A DNA stretch of 64,000 bases from Epithemia pelagica (Eukaryota; Bacillariophyta; Bacillariophyceae; Surirellales; Surirellaceae), in contig OX337230.1 in NCBI GenBank assembly GCA_946965045.2, forward strand, positions 1 to 64,000, given 5' to 3'. Under the pieces are notes generated by a model that was not told the DNA's origin, made no database searches, and worked only from the letters and a program-made list of their open reading frames with translations. Made by a program: the position numbers and the translations under genes. This document shows positions 32,201 to 41,149 of this stretch, in pieces. Each line of letters begins with the position of its first letter. Within the stretch, counting starts at the first letter, position 1.

Positions 32201-32603
32201 CGACGATGCCAGTATGGAATCGTCCACTACAGGAGGAGGCTCACAGCAACCGCATCGTGCCGCTGCCACTCAATTGCTTCAAAGTCTATACGATGCCAAA
32301 CTCCTCCGCACCCCACCATCTGGGAAAGCACGGTCCCACTTCTCCTCCACACGGCCCACCAGCACGACTCGCACTAACCTTGTGACATCAGTCAAAACTG
32401 CATCAACCGTAATGACAACATCCACGACAACTCCACCTCGAACAGTGACTCCTTGGTATCCCACTGCACAACCAAAGGACGCGACTACAGCGGCGGCCAT
32501 ATCGACTCCAGAGAGGGAGAAAAGCAGCGAGGAAAGTGCAGTAGTAGCAGATTCTCAGGACTTGCAATCACGAGAGGACGAAGACATGGAAGGTCTCATA
32601 TAG
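29298..32603 (+). CDS. Large single-pass type I membrane protein with long disordered cytoplasmic tail
   Basis: I chose ATG 29298 because it begins a signal peptide (MILPQPCRSKWGVYLH, then a hydrophobic core CLCLGAFTMLVFL), giving 1101 residues; the open frame extends 99 codons upstream without such a signal. The lumenal domain (about residues 80-250) has several Cys and no recognised fold. It is followed by a Thr/Pro/Ser mucin-like stalk (TTSPTTDAPTTHMAPT), one transmembrane helix (ILAGLVVLILLLVLLLVCLV, about residues 312-332) and a basic stop-transfer RRRRRRHK. The remaining 760 residues are rich in Ser, Thr, Asp and Pro, are low in hydrophobics and contain acidic DDDDNDEDDDDNE. A cell-surface sensor or adhesion role is possible but unproven. 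No introns are evident. Confidence 0.8.
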   Translation: MILPQPCRSKWGVYLHCLCLGAFTMLVFLRGISASEVRNHPSPNNHQWTARGRRRFNAKSHESSSMELASIHIHDHPSDQNKNRHLATVDDLNHRVYLPEFTIQLYLLVPIPCTETGMASTVRSALLTVWNDIANQYAPCQSLWTLPTSAVSALPVEVQLGTAQCASPNPVEDKNAPQLIHVPGALMDFAGSDGMALQDLWSSAALQCLHYAVTSVDLLTTLQQQAYAFLASVNHTVATPPLSSAPTTSPTTDAPTTHMAPTVAPTASSSLVSSPPPTVGKEGTNNNLDGITNENQDDSDDSSSSGGVPSFMGILAGLVVLILLLVLLLVCLVRRRRRRHKSLHGQAIQRNADVHKKHAADNHKRTVLNLAEDTPVTIKVCDRVPNQAILMMHDDPEQYQKNRNADCEEGGGKDGEYPLYMEESISKESKPIDDDKQNYTDLDRQERGLAVPFGSSLLSIDNHRSIQKTASQSKLLHPEDSIENQPTTQNSHMLHNLPPSPSNVQSNHRRSRSTNDAVPFHFISSLMAQDEPQNSSNDDSRNPSFPRRRLTHRHSMTHATPRSTSSSSSIPPDEMIATNGSRRLVLDRFLAASLRALNLQHVALQSFLPGDHQDDAASGTHGTTVTVLEEDDSTVTPSLVSSSGSSNHSTPDRPETTQTPPTTNHKTPIHTHESVRYQNLKEDSEINNKAQSPTPEPPPQRRRRSASWTMQPLADASQSGKQTTLVSPENEPSLSTNTLVPIRRTWSMTGLNSSGRTRSNSFGVGDDTRGWMDSALEFGSSSLDRHQTIDQLRRQADMPSEPIFCHDDDDNDEDDDDNEPEDPSTTAFVDSAASLSSKPLDDTESSSLSGQGAGTDMASQSQTSTTKSTSTSGSTTPKIPTIPLLSPGAPVSLQHQHEHKRRSFTVKTTGTTPIRMGCGGGVSSTQSHMDPLAVYSMGSSSRAAVSSPGDMEDDEDGNEFAPDQTWDPDDASMESSTTGGGSQQPHRAAATQLLQSLYDAKLLRTPPSGKARSHFSSTRPTSTTRTNLVTSVKTASTVMTTSTTTPPRTVTPWYPTAQPKDATTAAAISTPEREKSSEESAVVADSQDLQSREDEDMEGLI

Positions 32604-32809
32604 TAAACGTAGTTTCTACAAGATCTCGTTGGATTGAGGACCTAATCAACAAGCCATCATGTTGATACTTGTTTGACATCTGGGTTTCCTAACACACTAT
32701 GTACATTTTAACCTAAGGCAAAAGCTCTGTATGCAACGAATATTTCAGCCAACATTTCACCAGAGTCATATGTAGCCTCAAATTTTATTAACCGTTTTCC
32801 CTTTTACTG

Positions 32810-35800
32810 CTATATCATAGCTTGTCTTGATCTCAACACATCCAATTCATCTTCGGTCATGGACGGACTCAGGGCATTGGATTGAGTACTGCTGCTGCTG
32901 CAAGTATTTGTGTCCATGACGTTGGGTGTGCAGGTAAAGTCTAGACCATTTTTGATGAGTTGCAAGGCACTGTGGAGAGGACTACTTGGCTCGCTTTCTC
33001 CACTGTCATTGTCAGTTGCTTTTTGTTGTTGATCTTTCTCATTTACACTTGCGGCTGAACTTGCGATAAAATCACTCGAGGATTCCTCCGTGGCATCCCG
33101 TAGCTGAGCCCCTGCACAAATCAAGCCCAAACCTGCCGTAGTCGACTTCGCACGGCTTGTTTTGTTCATTTTGGATTCATCTGTACTATTCCTGCGCGTC
33201 GCTATTGTGGGACTTTCATCTTCTCGTTTTTCGCCATTTGCTGGTTCACGACTTAGACTCAAGAGGGCATTGTCGGATTGGCACAGCTGCAGGTCCGATT
33301 GATAGTTGGCCGATGCATTTCGTTCCATCGGCTTTGCCGCTTCGATGTCTTGCTGTTTCTTGCTGATCCATTCCAGACTCTCCACAGTGCGCCTTGAAAG
33401 AGGGTGGTCATCACCCAATACCGATTGCTGAATGAGCAAGGCTTCTTCTAGATCTACATTGGCTTCATTGAAATGACCCCAGTACAGTCGGATGGACCCA
33501 ATGTTGCACAAGGTCGACGCAATACTCAACAGTACTTGATTCGGAGTATCATCTTGTGGTTCACTGAGCGGCCCCTTGGTCGGCGTACTGCCCTTGTTGT
33601 CATTTTCCACCACATTGGATTCATCTGTCATCATCATTCGCAAGGTTTCACGTTGAATATCCAGGGCTTCTTCAAAGGCGACCTTGGCGACTTGCAATTC
33701 ATTGAGTTCGTACAAGCCACATCCAATGTTGTTGAGAATCTTGGCCACCTTTGGATGCTTGGGTCCAAACGCCCGTCGTCGTATACGCAAGGCCTGCCGA
33801 AAGTTGACAATGGCCTTTTTGTGCTTGCCCAGTTCCAGGTAGGCCACTCCCAATTGTGCCAAACTCACCGCCAAGTCCGCATGTTCCTTCCCCAATGCCA
33901 CTTGCCGGACCCGCACGGCTTCTCGACACACACGTGCGGCTTCACTGTAGGAGCCTCTCTTCATGTGCACCAAACCAATATTGTGCAGAGCCGTGCCCAC
34001 ACGCGGATGATCCTTGCCATAACGGGTGAGCTGGCCTCGTAAAATTTCTTCAAAGACTTCTAGTGCTTCCGCATATTCCATGTGTCGCAAGTGCTCAATG
34101 CCAATTTCGTGAATGGCTTGAAGGTTCTTTTCGGCATCCAAAAAGGTTCCATCGTCTAGGTCAATCGGCACCGAGAGAGGAGAAGCAGGTGGTGTTGCCT
34201 TGCTGTCGGATGGTGTGTCTTCTTTCTTGTTGGATCTCTTGCTGCCCCGAAACAGGTTCTTTTTGCTATTTTTGGGTTTCCGCGAGGCAGCATCTGTAAG
34301 AGAAGATGAGTCATCGTTGGCACGGTCTTGAGGATTGGCCCAGGCAACTGGACCCAGTTGTGATCCAAACGAAGGCAATGGAGAAGTAGACGTAGCACGA
34401 GTGTGATCCATACTGAATCGTTGTTCTCGGGATGGAGGGCCATTGTCAAGAGCCTCCGTTCCTCCTCCTCTTCCTTGTTCCGGTGTACTAGTATTGTCCA
34501 AGGATGCTGGGGTGGAATTTTGTCGTTTGGTGGCAATGGGAGATTTGGGTGTTTTGACTCGTCGACTGTTGCCTTCATCTTCAGATTCTTCGGTATCGGT
34601 ATCTTCTTCTTCATTGTCGGTATGAATGGACATGTCGTCAATGTCCGTCACGGATACCCCCACCGAGCCATTCGATACAGGATTGTTGCTGTCGTTCGTA
34701 TTCGCCAGTCCTCGTGACGACGACGACGAAGAATAGGGTGGTGGAGTGGCCGGATCGATATTGTTGGTTCCCATTGCCGCAATCGAACTAGCACTTCGTG
34801 TACTGGTAAAGTGTCCGGATGGACTGTTTTGGGTCACAATGGTCGAAGAAGAGGAAGGAGAGGGAATCCGCAAATCGACTCGTCGTTCCGACAACAAATC
34901 ATGCGTCGCCAGAGAAGGAAGACGAGAGGACGACAAAGTGGTGGTGGTCGACATGGCCTTGGCCAAGGCATTGGGAGAAGGCACGTTGCTGGGAGATGGG
35001 GTTTCACGTTTGCGTGACACCACCGGTGGGGGTGACAAGGATCGCGGAGGACGTTGTGTTGCGGCTTCCAGAGTGTCGGCCGCTTGGAGTGATGATTCTG
35101 CAGTTGTAGTAGGAGGAGACGATTTGGTGGCCAATTTCTTGTTTCGTTTCTTACTAGTGGCACTATTCACGGTCGGTGGCTTTCCCTGATGCGTGGCCAA
35201 ATCCTCCGACAACATGGTCGAGTCTCGTGTTTCACTGGTGGTACTGGTCGGATCTCGAGCCTCTGCTGGGTCACCACTCCCGGGAGTGCTACTGCTGCTG
35301 GATCGGGAGGACGAACCAAAGCCTCCCAATCGCCACCCCGCCGATTTCTGTGGCGTGGAGCTCGTCGTCTCGGTCGTATTCGTGGTTTGATTGGTGGTCC
35401 GTGTGATGGGTGGTTCCACCGCCAACGTTTCATGACCGGCAATGGTCGACAAGGAATGTTCGGCCGCCGTCGAGTAATTGGGACGGGGCAAGGGAAAGCG
35501 TCCACCACCTCCACCTCCGCGGGTGCCTCGAGTATTGCCTTGTTTTTCCGTGCGGGTACTGGCCAAGGAATGGACCGATTTTTGACTGGCGCGACTGGAT
35601 TCTCCCACCGATGCCGCATCACTGCCCGCCGATCGAGCAGTCTTCTTGTGTTTTCCAGTGTTGCGCATCAAGGTTCGCAAACTGGGGGCCTTGCTGTTGT
35701 TGTTGTGGTTGTCATTGGTGTTCTTCTTCAAGTCACTACTACTACTAGGACTCTCACTACTACTCCCCAAGCTATCGGAACGCAATCGCGATCGTCCTCG

Positions 35801-36592
35801 AGCGGCAGGAGTCGAGGGGTTGGTCGTGACGGTTGCTTGTTTGTGGGAGGAATAGACAGTGAGTCCCTGTGCTTTATTATTGTTCGTGTCACTGGGCATG
35901 TCGAGACTGCCCTGCGGCGTCGAGGGGTCCAAAAGCGTTTGCGGAGATGCCGCTCGGTTTCCTCCCTGCAGAGGCTCGGACTTGCTCCGATGGGGTGGCA
36001 TCTTTTGGTTGGTGGGAACCTTTTTGGGTCGCCATCGCATGCGTCGTCGAACCTTGCCATTGCGCAAGACGGTGGATTGACCGGAATTGAGCTTTTGGGT
36101 ATCAAATTGGGTTTCCAAGGCGCGACGATCGACTCCATAGGATTCCGTTTCGTCAAAGGAGGACCGATCAACCAACATGCCCCATCGAGGAATGGTATTG
36201 CTGCTGGACGACGATGCCTGGGACACTGACGAGGTGGTCTTGGAAGAAGCCAACGTGTGGTTGTTGTTCGTAGTATTGTTGGGTTTGGTGGGAGTCACGG
36301 ACGAGGTTCGAGTGGTTGTCGTGATAGAAAGAATGGTGGCCGATGGTGCGGTTGTTGTACTGGTTGTGGAGGAATGAGTGGTTTCATTCGCACGGAGGGC
36401 ATTCTTGAAGTTTCCCTCCGTAGTAGTTGTTTCGAGGGATTTGGAACCCATGGTGGTAACTTCTACCATGCTGCTGCTGTTGGTAATGTGTGGTTCTTCC
36501 AAACCACCAAGTCGAGGGCCCGTTGGAGTTCTCGTCGTACGATTGAGATTGTTGTTGTTGTCGGCACCAAAGTGACGCTCGTTCGGAGGCAT
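32810..36592 (-). CDS. Kinesin-light-chain-type TPR protein with long disordered N-terminus
   Basis: This intact 1260-residue intronless frame starts at ATG 36592 (MPPNERHFGADNNNN). Residues 1 to about 810 are Ser/Thr/Asn/Pro-rich and disordered. Residues about 820-1075 contain five or six TPR units with the kinesin light chain/NB-ARC-TPR signature (ALHNIGLVHMKRGSYSEAA, AQLGVAYLELGKHKKAI, LNNIGCGLYELNELQVA, LCNIGSIRLYWGHFNEAN), each followed by G-x-x-HP/A loops (GKDHP, GKEHA, GPKHP, GDDHP). The C-terminal 180 residues are low complexity. Such proteins are abundant in diatoms and serve as protein-binding scaffolds; the partner is unknown. It converges with the membrane-protein gene, leaving 206 bases between the stop codons. 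Confidence 0.85.
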   Translation of the reverse strand: MPPNERHFGADNNNNLNRTTRTPTGPRLGGLEEPHITNSSSMVEVTTMGSKSLETTTTEGNFKNALRANETTHSSTTSTTTAPSATILSITTTTRTSSVTPTKPNNTTNNNHTLASSKTTSSVSQASSSSSNTIPRWGMLVDRSSFDETESYGVDRRALETQFDTQKLNSGQSTVLRNGKVRRRMRWRPKKVPTNQKMPPHRSKSEPLQGGNRAASPQTLLDPSTPQGSLDMPSDTNNNKAQGLTVYSSHKQATVTTNPSTPAARGRSRLRSDSLGSSSESPSSSSDLKKNTNDNHNNNSKAPSLRTLMRNTGKHKKTARSAGSDAASVGESSRASQKSVHSLASTRTEKQGNTRGTRGGGGGGRFPLPRPNYSTAAEHSLSTIAGHETLAVEPPITRTTNQTTNTTETTSSTPQKSAGWRLGGFGSSSRSSSSSTPGSGDPAEARDPTSTTSETRDSTMLSEDLATHQGKPPTVNSATSKKRNKKLATKSSPPTTTAESSLQAADTLEAATQRPPRSLSPPPVVSRKRETPSPSNVPSPNALAKAMSTTTTLSSSRLPSLATHDLLSERRVDLRIPSPSSSSTIVTQNSPSGHFTSTRSASSIAAMGTNNIDPATPPPYSSSSSSRGLANTNDSNNPVSNGSVGVSVTDIDDMSIHTDNEEEDTDTEESEDEGNSRRVKTPKSPIATKRQNSTPASLDNTSTPEQGRGGGTEALDNGPPSREQRFSMDHTRATSTSPLPSFGSQLGPVAWANPQDRANDDSSSLTDAASRKPKNSKKNLFRGSKRSNKKEDTPSDSKATPPASPLSVPIDLDDGTFLDAEKNLQAIHEIGIEHLRHMEYAEALEVFEEILRGQLTRYGKDHPRVGTALHNIGLVHMKRGSYSEAARVCREAVRVRQVALGKEHADLAVSLAQLGVAYLELGKHKKAIVNFRQALRIRRRAFGPKHPKVAKILNNIGCGLYELNELQVAKVAFEEALDIQRETLRMMMTDESNVVENDNKGSTPTKGPLSEPQDDTPNQVLLSIASTLCNIGSIRLYWGHFNEANVDLEEALLIQQSVLGDDHPLSRRTVESLEWISKKQQDIEAAKPMERNASANYQSDLQLCQSDNALLSLSREPANGEKREDESPTIATRRNSTDESKMNKTSRAKSTTAGLGLICAGAQLRDATEESSSDFIASSAASVNEKDQQQKATDNDSGESEPSSPLHSALQLIKNGLDFTCTPNVMDTNTCSSSSTQSNALSPSMTEDELDVLRSRQAMI

Positions 36593-38056
36593 GCCACCAC
36601 TCGTCTCCTCCTCTTCTTGGAAGCAATCAAAAAGAGCAGAACCGTGCGATTCGGTTCAATCGGAGAACCTACAACAACACAAAGCCACCCAACACACAGG
36701 TAGCTGCTTGTACTTCTTGTTTCGTTTGGCACCTCCAAAAAAGTCTAGCGAGGCAGGCTCGTTTCAATTCAAGCAATCTCTCTGGTAGCTCGTGCCTGGT
36801 TGGTTCTTCCTATAACAAGGTAGGCAGCTTGAGTTGCAGAGCTCTATCGACTGGAACGAGTGCACTCGATTGATTTGCTTGTCTAGATATAGGAACGTCG
36901 CATCCAGAGTTGCCTCCCGCAATGTCGATCGCCCTTTTCGTTTTCTCTCCCACTACAATCTCGACAACGATTGACTTCTCGTCGTCGGTTGTTGATGGAA
37001 CGCGTCGATAGAGAGAAGAGAAGCCAATCTCCCTCTCTCGTTTGGTTTGTTGTCTTATCTTGTTGCCGTGAAGATGGTGTTGGAGCTACTTAGCATGCCC
37101 TTGAATTGTGCCCATGCGATGTAGTGTACACTCCATCACGCAGTCTCTCGAAAGTACGGCAGGCCCACCCGCCAAATCGGGAGGACCCGACTCGTGTACT
37201 TAGGAGTCTTGGCGAACTGGCAATACTCCACGTCGATTACAGCCTCGTCCGAAAAATCCACGTTCCTGGTCCGCGGTTGTCTATGTAACAGCGGCCCGCC
37301 TCACGCATAGATATAGATAACTAGTACACTTGAATCGATGCAGTCTGACAAAGGCTCAACGACACACTTCGCGAGCGTGCTTGTTCGCCCTAGTCTTTTA
37401 GCCACCAATCTACCAAACACTGACCACACTAACGTCGGGCCATTCCGACCGAGAGCTGGCCGGTCGTACAAACCAACCGCATCCATAAGCCATAGCCAAA
37501 TCTGCAACGGCTCGTACTTTTGTATCAGGAGGGCCGCATCGCCTGGCGGACCGGAAGAGAAAGGATACAAACTACAAGAGTGACGACGACCGGCCAACTC
37601 CTACTACCAGCCGAGGCAACAACAGCAAGAAACAAGAACAACGACAAGACCGTTCTATCATCTTCTATTACAGGAAGCAAAACAACTCTTTGACGCGAGA
37701 AACAACAACAAACTTGGAAACCCAACCACACAATACAAGAACCTTGTGCTAAAGGTCGTGTCTTTGTGGTTGTAGTTGTTGTTGGTGTTTTGTGTCACGT
37801 CTGATTGATTGGACCGATTGATTCCTTCCTAAACCGGTGGAATTCCTACCCAAGAGGTGCAAGAAAAGAGTCCGTTCCTTCCTCTCTCCCACAGAAAAAC
37901 AACATCCTTCATTCTCGACGACCGATTGTATCCTTTCGCACCTCTCTTGTGGAAACCAACCGCCCAACTTGCTACTCGAACAACAAGAAGAAACACCCCT
38001 CCTTCTCCTCCAATCTCCCTTTTGTCCAGTTCCATCCAAACACTATCATTATCATC
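36593..38056. promoter_or_regulatory. Divergent intergenic region, no gene seen
   Basis: Nearly 1.5 kb separates two diverging genes. The frames at 37301-37597 (minus) and 37338-37583 (plus) overlap each other and look spurious. The stretch directly before 38057 is CT/CA-rich and is probably the 5' UTR of the next gene. Confidence 0.4.
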
Positions 38057-40238
38057 ATGGACAGCAAAAGTCAACGCAATGGAGTCCAAGACGAACTCAA
38101 ACGTTTGCGGGAACAACAAGTGGCCAGGAATCAGCGAGAAAAACTCAAAGAACGTACGTATCTTTACCATAAATGGTGGATTGCTTCCAGACTGTGTGTG
38201 TCGAATGGAGGCATGTCCTTCCACTCGATACAACACCTGGTGTGCCTCCAGTTTCGTATTAGGTTGTCATGGTTTCTTGTGCTTCGACATGTGTGTCTCA
38301 CATTCTATTGCATTGTTTTGCTTGGAACGGTGTGCTTTGGGTCCATGCTTCACCCTTGTACTTGTATTGCTTGTTTCTTTCCAACTCTACTTATACACTT
38401 GAATGTGGCTCTCCAATATCTCTCTTTCTCGGTCCATGATTATTCTTATTATTATCATTCTTCCAGTTTCCATGGCGCCCTTGACGACACCCGAAGAGGC
38501 AAAAGCCTTTCTGGCCACCATGCGGGAAGCGCAACACAAGCGCGAACGCTCCCATCAACCCCCCAGTAACTTGTCGGCCGATGGTATGGATGCCTGGTTT
38601 TTGCGACAACGCAAGGAAGAACAGGAATTGCGCAATCGACGACGCGAGGCGGAAACCATTTTGCGCAATTATCGCAGTGGCAATCAAAATGGCAATAATA
38701 ACAACAACGGCAATGGCAACAGCCGAGCCAGTTGGGACAACAAATCGTCCTCCACACCTCGTCATTCCTATGTCGGATCCGAACATGGCAATGATACACC
38801 CACCGATCCCAACGATGATACGGAAAGCCACATTGCAGCCGACTATGCCGGTACGACGGCGGCTCTGTTTGCGACGCAACCCAAAACCACCAAGGGTCCC
38901 AGTAGTTTGCCGGATCAAGAAGAAAAGAAGGAAAGCATGGAACCCTCCTCCCCATCACAGCGCCGATTTGGGGGAACCACACACCCGTCCTTGTCGGCCA
39001 TTCCCCTGTCGGTCGAATCCACGCCTCCCTTGACCACTCCAGCAGCGGCTGTGGAAGAAACCATTTGGCGCGACTTTGTCAGTTCCGCACCAGGGGCCAA
39101 GTTTCCACCTCAGGCGGGTCGATATCACTTGTATTGTTCCTATGCCTGTCCCGGATCGCATCGGGCCTTGATTGTGCGAGCCCTCAAGGGATTGCAATCC
39201 GTCATTTCCGTCACCTATGTCCATCCGGTCTGGCGTTTGACCAAACCGCACGATCCCAATGACAAACATCGAGGCTGGGTCTTTGGACGACCCGGCGGAG
39301 ATCCCTTTGCCAATACCATTCACAAAGGCGGGCCCTTCCCGGCGGCCTATTCGGACAATGAACCCGATCCCCATCATCCGACCGCCTTTTCCATTCGGGA
39401 TTTGTATCAAGAAGCGCACGATACCAGCGGCAAATACACCATTCCTCTCTTGTGGGATACCAAATTGCAAACGATTGTCAACAACGAATCCTCCGACATT
39501 GCCTACATGTTCAACTCATGCTTCAACAACTTGGCCGAAAATCCGCACGTGGACTTGTATACCGAAGACGATGCCATTGAGCGTGCCAAACTTTCTCAAG
39601 TTTCCGACTGGCTTTCTCCCCTCATGATTCATGGTGTCTACCGATGCGGCTTTGCCAAATCGCAATGGGCCTACGATCGAGCGATCAATGAATTGTGTGC
39701 CGCCTTTGATCGCGCCGATGATATTTTGGAACGTCAACGGTACTTGACCGGCAACGATTGCTTGACCGATGTCGACATTCGTCTCTTTGTCACCTTGTTG
39801 CGGTTCGACGAAGTCTACACGGTCTACTTCAAGGCCAATGCCCGATTGGTCCTCTTGACGCCCAGTCTCCTCAATTTTTGTCGAGACATGTATCAAATGC
39901 CCGGTGTAGCCGCCACCTGCAATATGGAACAAATCAAGGCCCATTTCTTTGCCAGTCATGCCGAATGGAACAAGTACAGCGTCATTCCGCGCGGACTTGG
40001 CTTTACGGAACTGTTGGACATGCCGCACGATCGTGACAGTTTTGTCAGTACCAACAACCACTCTGCACCCAATGCCCTGACGGTCCTGGCCGCCCTGCCA
40101 CCCTCCACGACGACCACAACGGGGGACCGTCCTCCCGAGGAATATCCGGCATCACCGCCACAAAACAACGACACGCCACTCTCCAGCACGCATCGCAAAG
40201 TATCGTCGTTTGGAGATTCCAAGCCCCTGTTTTCGTAG
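38057..40238 (+). CDS. Glutathionyl-hydroquinone reductase-like (Omega/Xi-class GST)
   Basis: These enzymes reduce glutathionyl-hydroquinones using a catalytic Cys and a second glutathione. Exon 1 is 38057-38153 (MDSKSQRNGVQ...) and exon 2 is 38467-40238. The 313-base intron starts GTACGT and ends TTCCAG, and joins the frame in phase 1, giving 622 residues. The first 200 residues are charged, with a Glu/Arg helix and Asn-rich linkers. From about residue 230 the family signature follows: WRDFVSS...GRYHLY, the Cys motif YACPGSHR in place of the usual CPWAHR (Cys near residue 260), VHPVWRL, GHGWVF-like RGWVFG, IPLLWD, NNESSDI and the C-terminal helical domain with LTDVDIRLFVTLLRFD and FARDMYQ-like FCRDMYQ. 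The N- and C-terminal extensions are unusual. The active-site GS replacing WA could alter activity. Confidence 0.87.
38154..38466 (+). other. Intron of the glutathionyl-hydroquinone reductase-like gene
   Basis: Donor GTACGTATCT, a T-rich 3' half and acceptor TTCTTCCAG. Removing it fuses KLKE to LSMAPLTTPEEA in frame. It is longer than the other introns seen here (79 and 117 bases). Confidence 0.75.
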
Positions 40239-40381
40239 TCCATGAACCAAACATGAAAGGACGTGCATCGAGTCTAGGTAGACTATTCTTGATCCATTAT
40301 ATCCATGTAGCTGTTGCTCTTTTTGTGAGCTTGTGCCTTGAATCAATAATAGTACGTTGGATATTGCAGATAGGGCTTGTT

Positions 40382-40490
40382 GTACAGCTCTTGGTGGAAA
40401 GCCCGCTCGCGACGTCAACGCGGCTGTACAATGAACGGGTGAGGCGACAGGACGTCAATGGACGCCTGACAGGCACTATGGCACACCCCA
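40382..40490. repeat. Dispersed repeat R1, copy 1
   Basis: These 109 bases (GTACAGCTCTTGGTGG to GGCACACCCCA) match 47836-47944 with one mismatch, and part of them recurs again near 48210-48250. The second copy lies directly beside element M, so R1 may be part of that element or of another element family nesting with it. Confidence 0.85.
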
Positions 40491-40758
40491 TCCCCTGCTT
40501 TGCAGCAGAGGAAACTTCCCCTGCCTTGCGACAGGGCCTGCCTTGCTACTCAAAACTTTCCCACGCCGTACGGCTCGTCGTGGCGCTCATGGTAAGCCTA
40601 CATGATACGTTCTGGTGCCTACAGCTTCGTTGACACTTAATGGTGTGTTTCGAATAACCATTTGGAGCAGAGTCTAGAGATTCTTCTAGAGAAACTAGCA
40701 TAAGTTCTTGTTGTTGGAGGAAACTTTTCTACAGCTGCTCGGTCCTTGATTTTCAGTG

Positions 40759-40938
40759 GAGACATCGTGTTCTTGCCACTCTCATACACGAGGTGGAGGT
40801 GGATCGTGGATATCATATCGATGCGCACCATTGCGCGCACGCCGCACGGACTGCATCCAATAAGACAGTAAGTGGATTTGATCTTGGTTCCACTCAGGTT
40901 GACGGTCTAACGGAAGATCTGACGAGCTGTTATACAGG
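40759..40938. repeat. Dispersed repeat R2, copy 1
   Basis: These 180 bases (GAGACATCGTGTTCTTGCC to GAGCTGTTATACAGG) match 56080-56259 with no difference that I could find. The interior has a donor-like ACAGTAAGTGG and the end is acceptor-like TTATACAGG, so it may derive from an exon-intron segment. The flanks of the two copies differ completely. Confidence 0.88.
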
Positions 40939-41149
40939 GGGCTTAGATAGATGGGCGCCGTCTACCCAATTTCGAACTAAGTCTTGGTCCCAAAACGGAC
41001 AGGATCCGCCGGTCGAGCCTTCCAGGAAAAGTTACCTCCAACGTTCGAAGATAAGGTCCATTGTTGTTGTTTTGTGTGCACCTTTCCATTTCTGATCGAA
41101 CATAGATCCATCGACACCTTCAGATCGATGACGGTGATCATACAAAAAC

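Noticed and set aside
37301-37597. Small overlapping ORFs in the 36.6-38.0 kb intergenic region
   Set aside because: Frames on both strands overlap, are short and have no similarity that I recognise.
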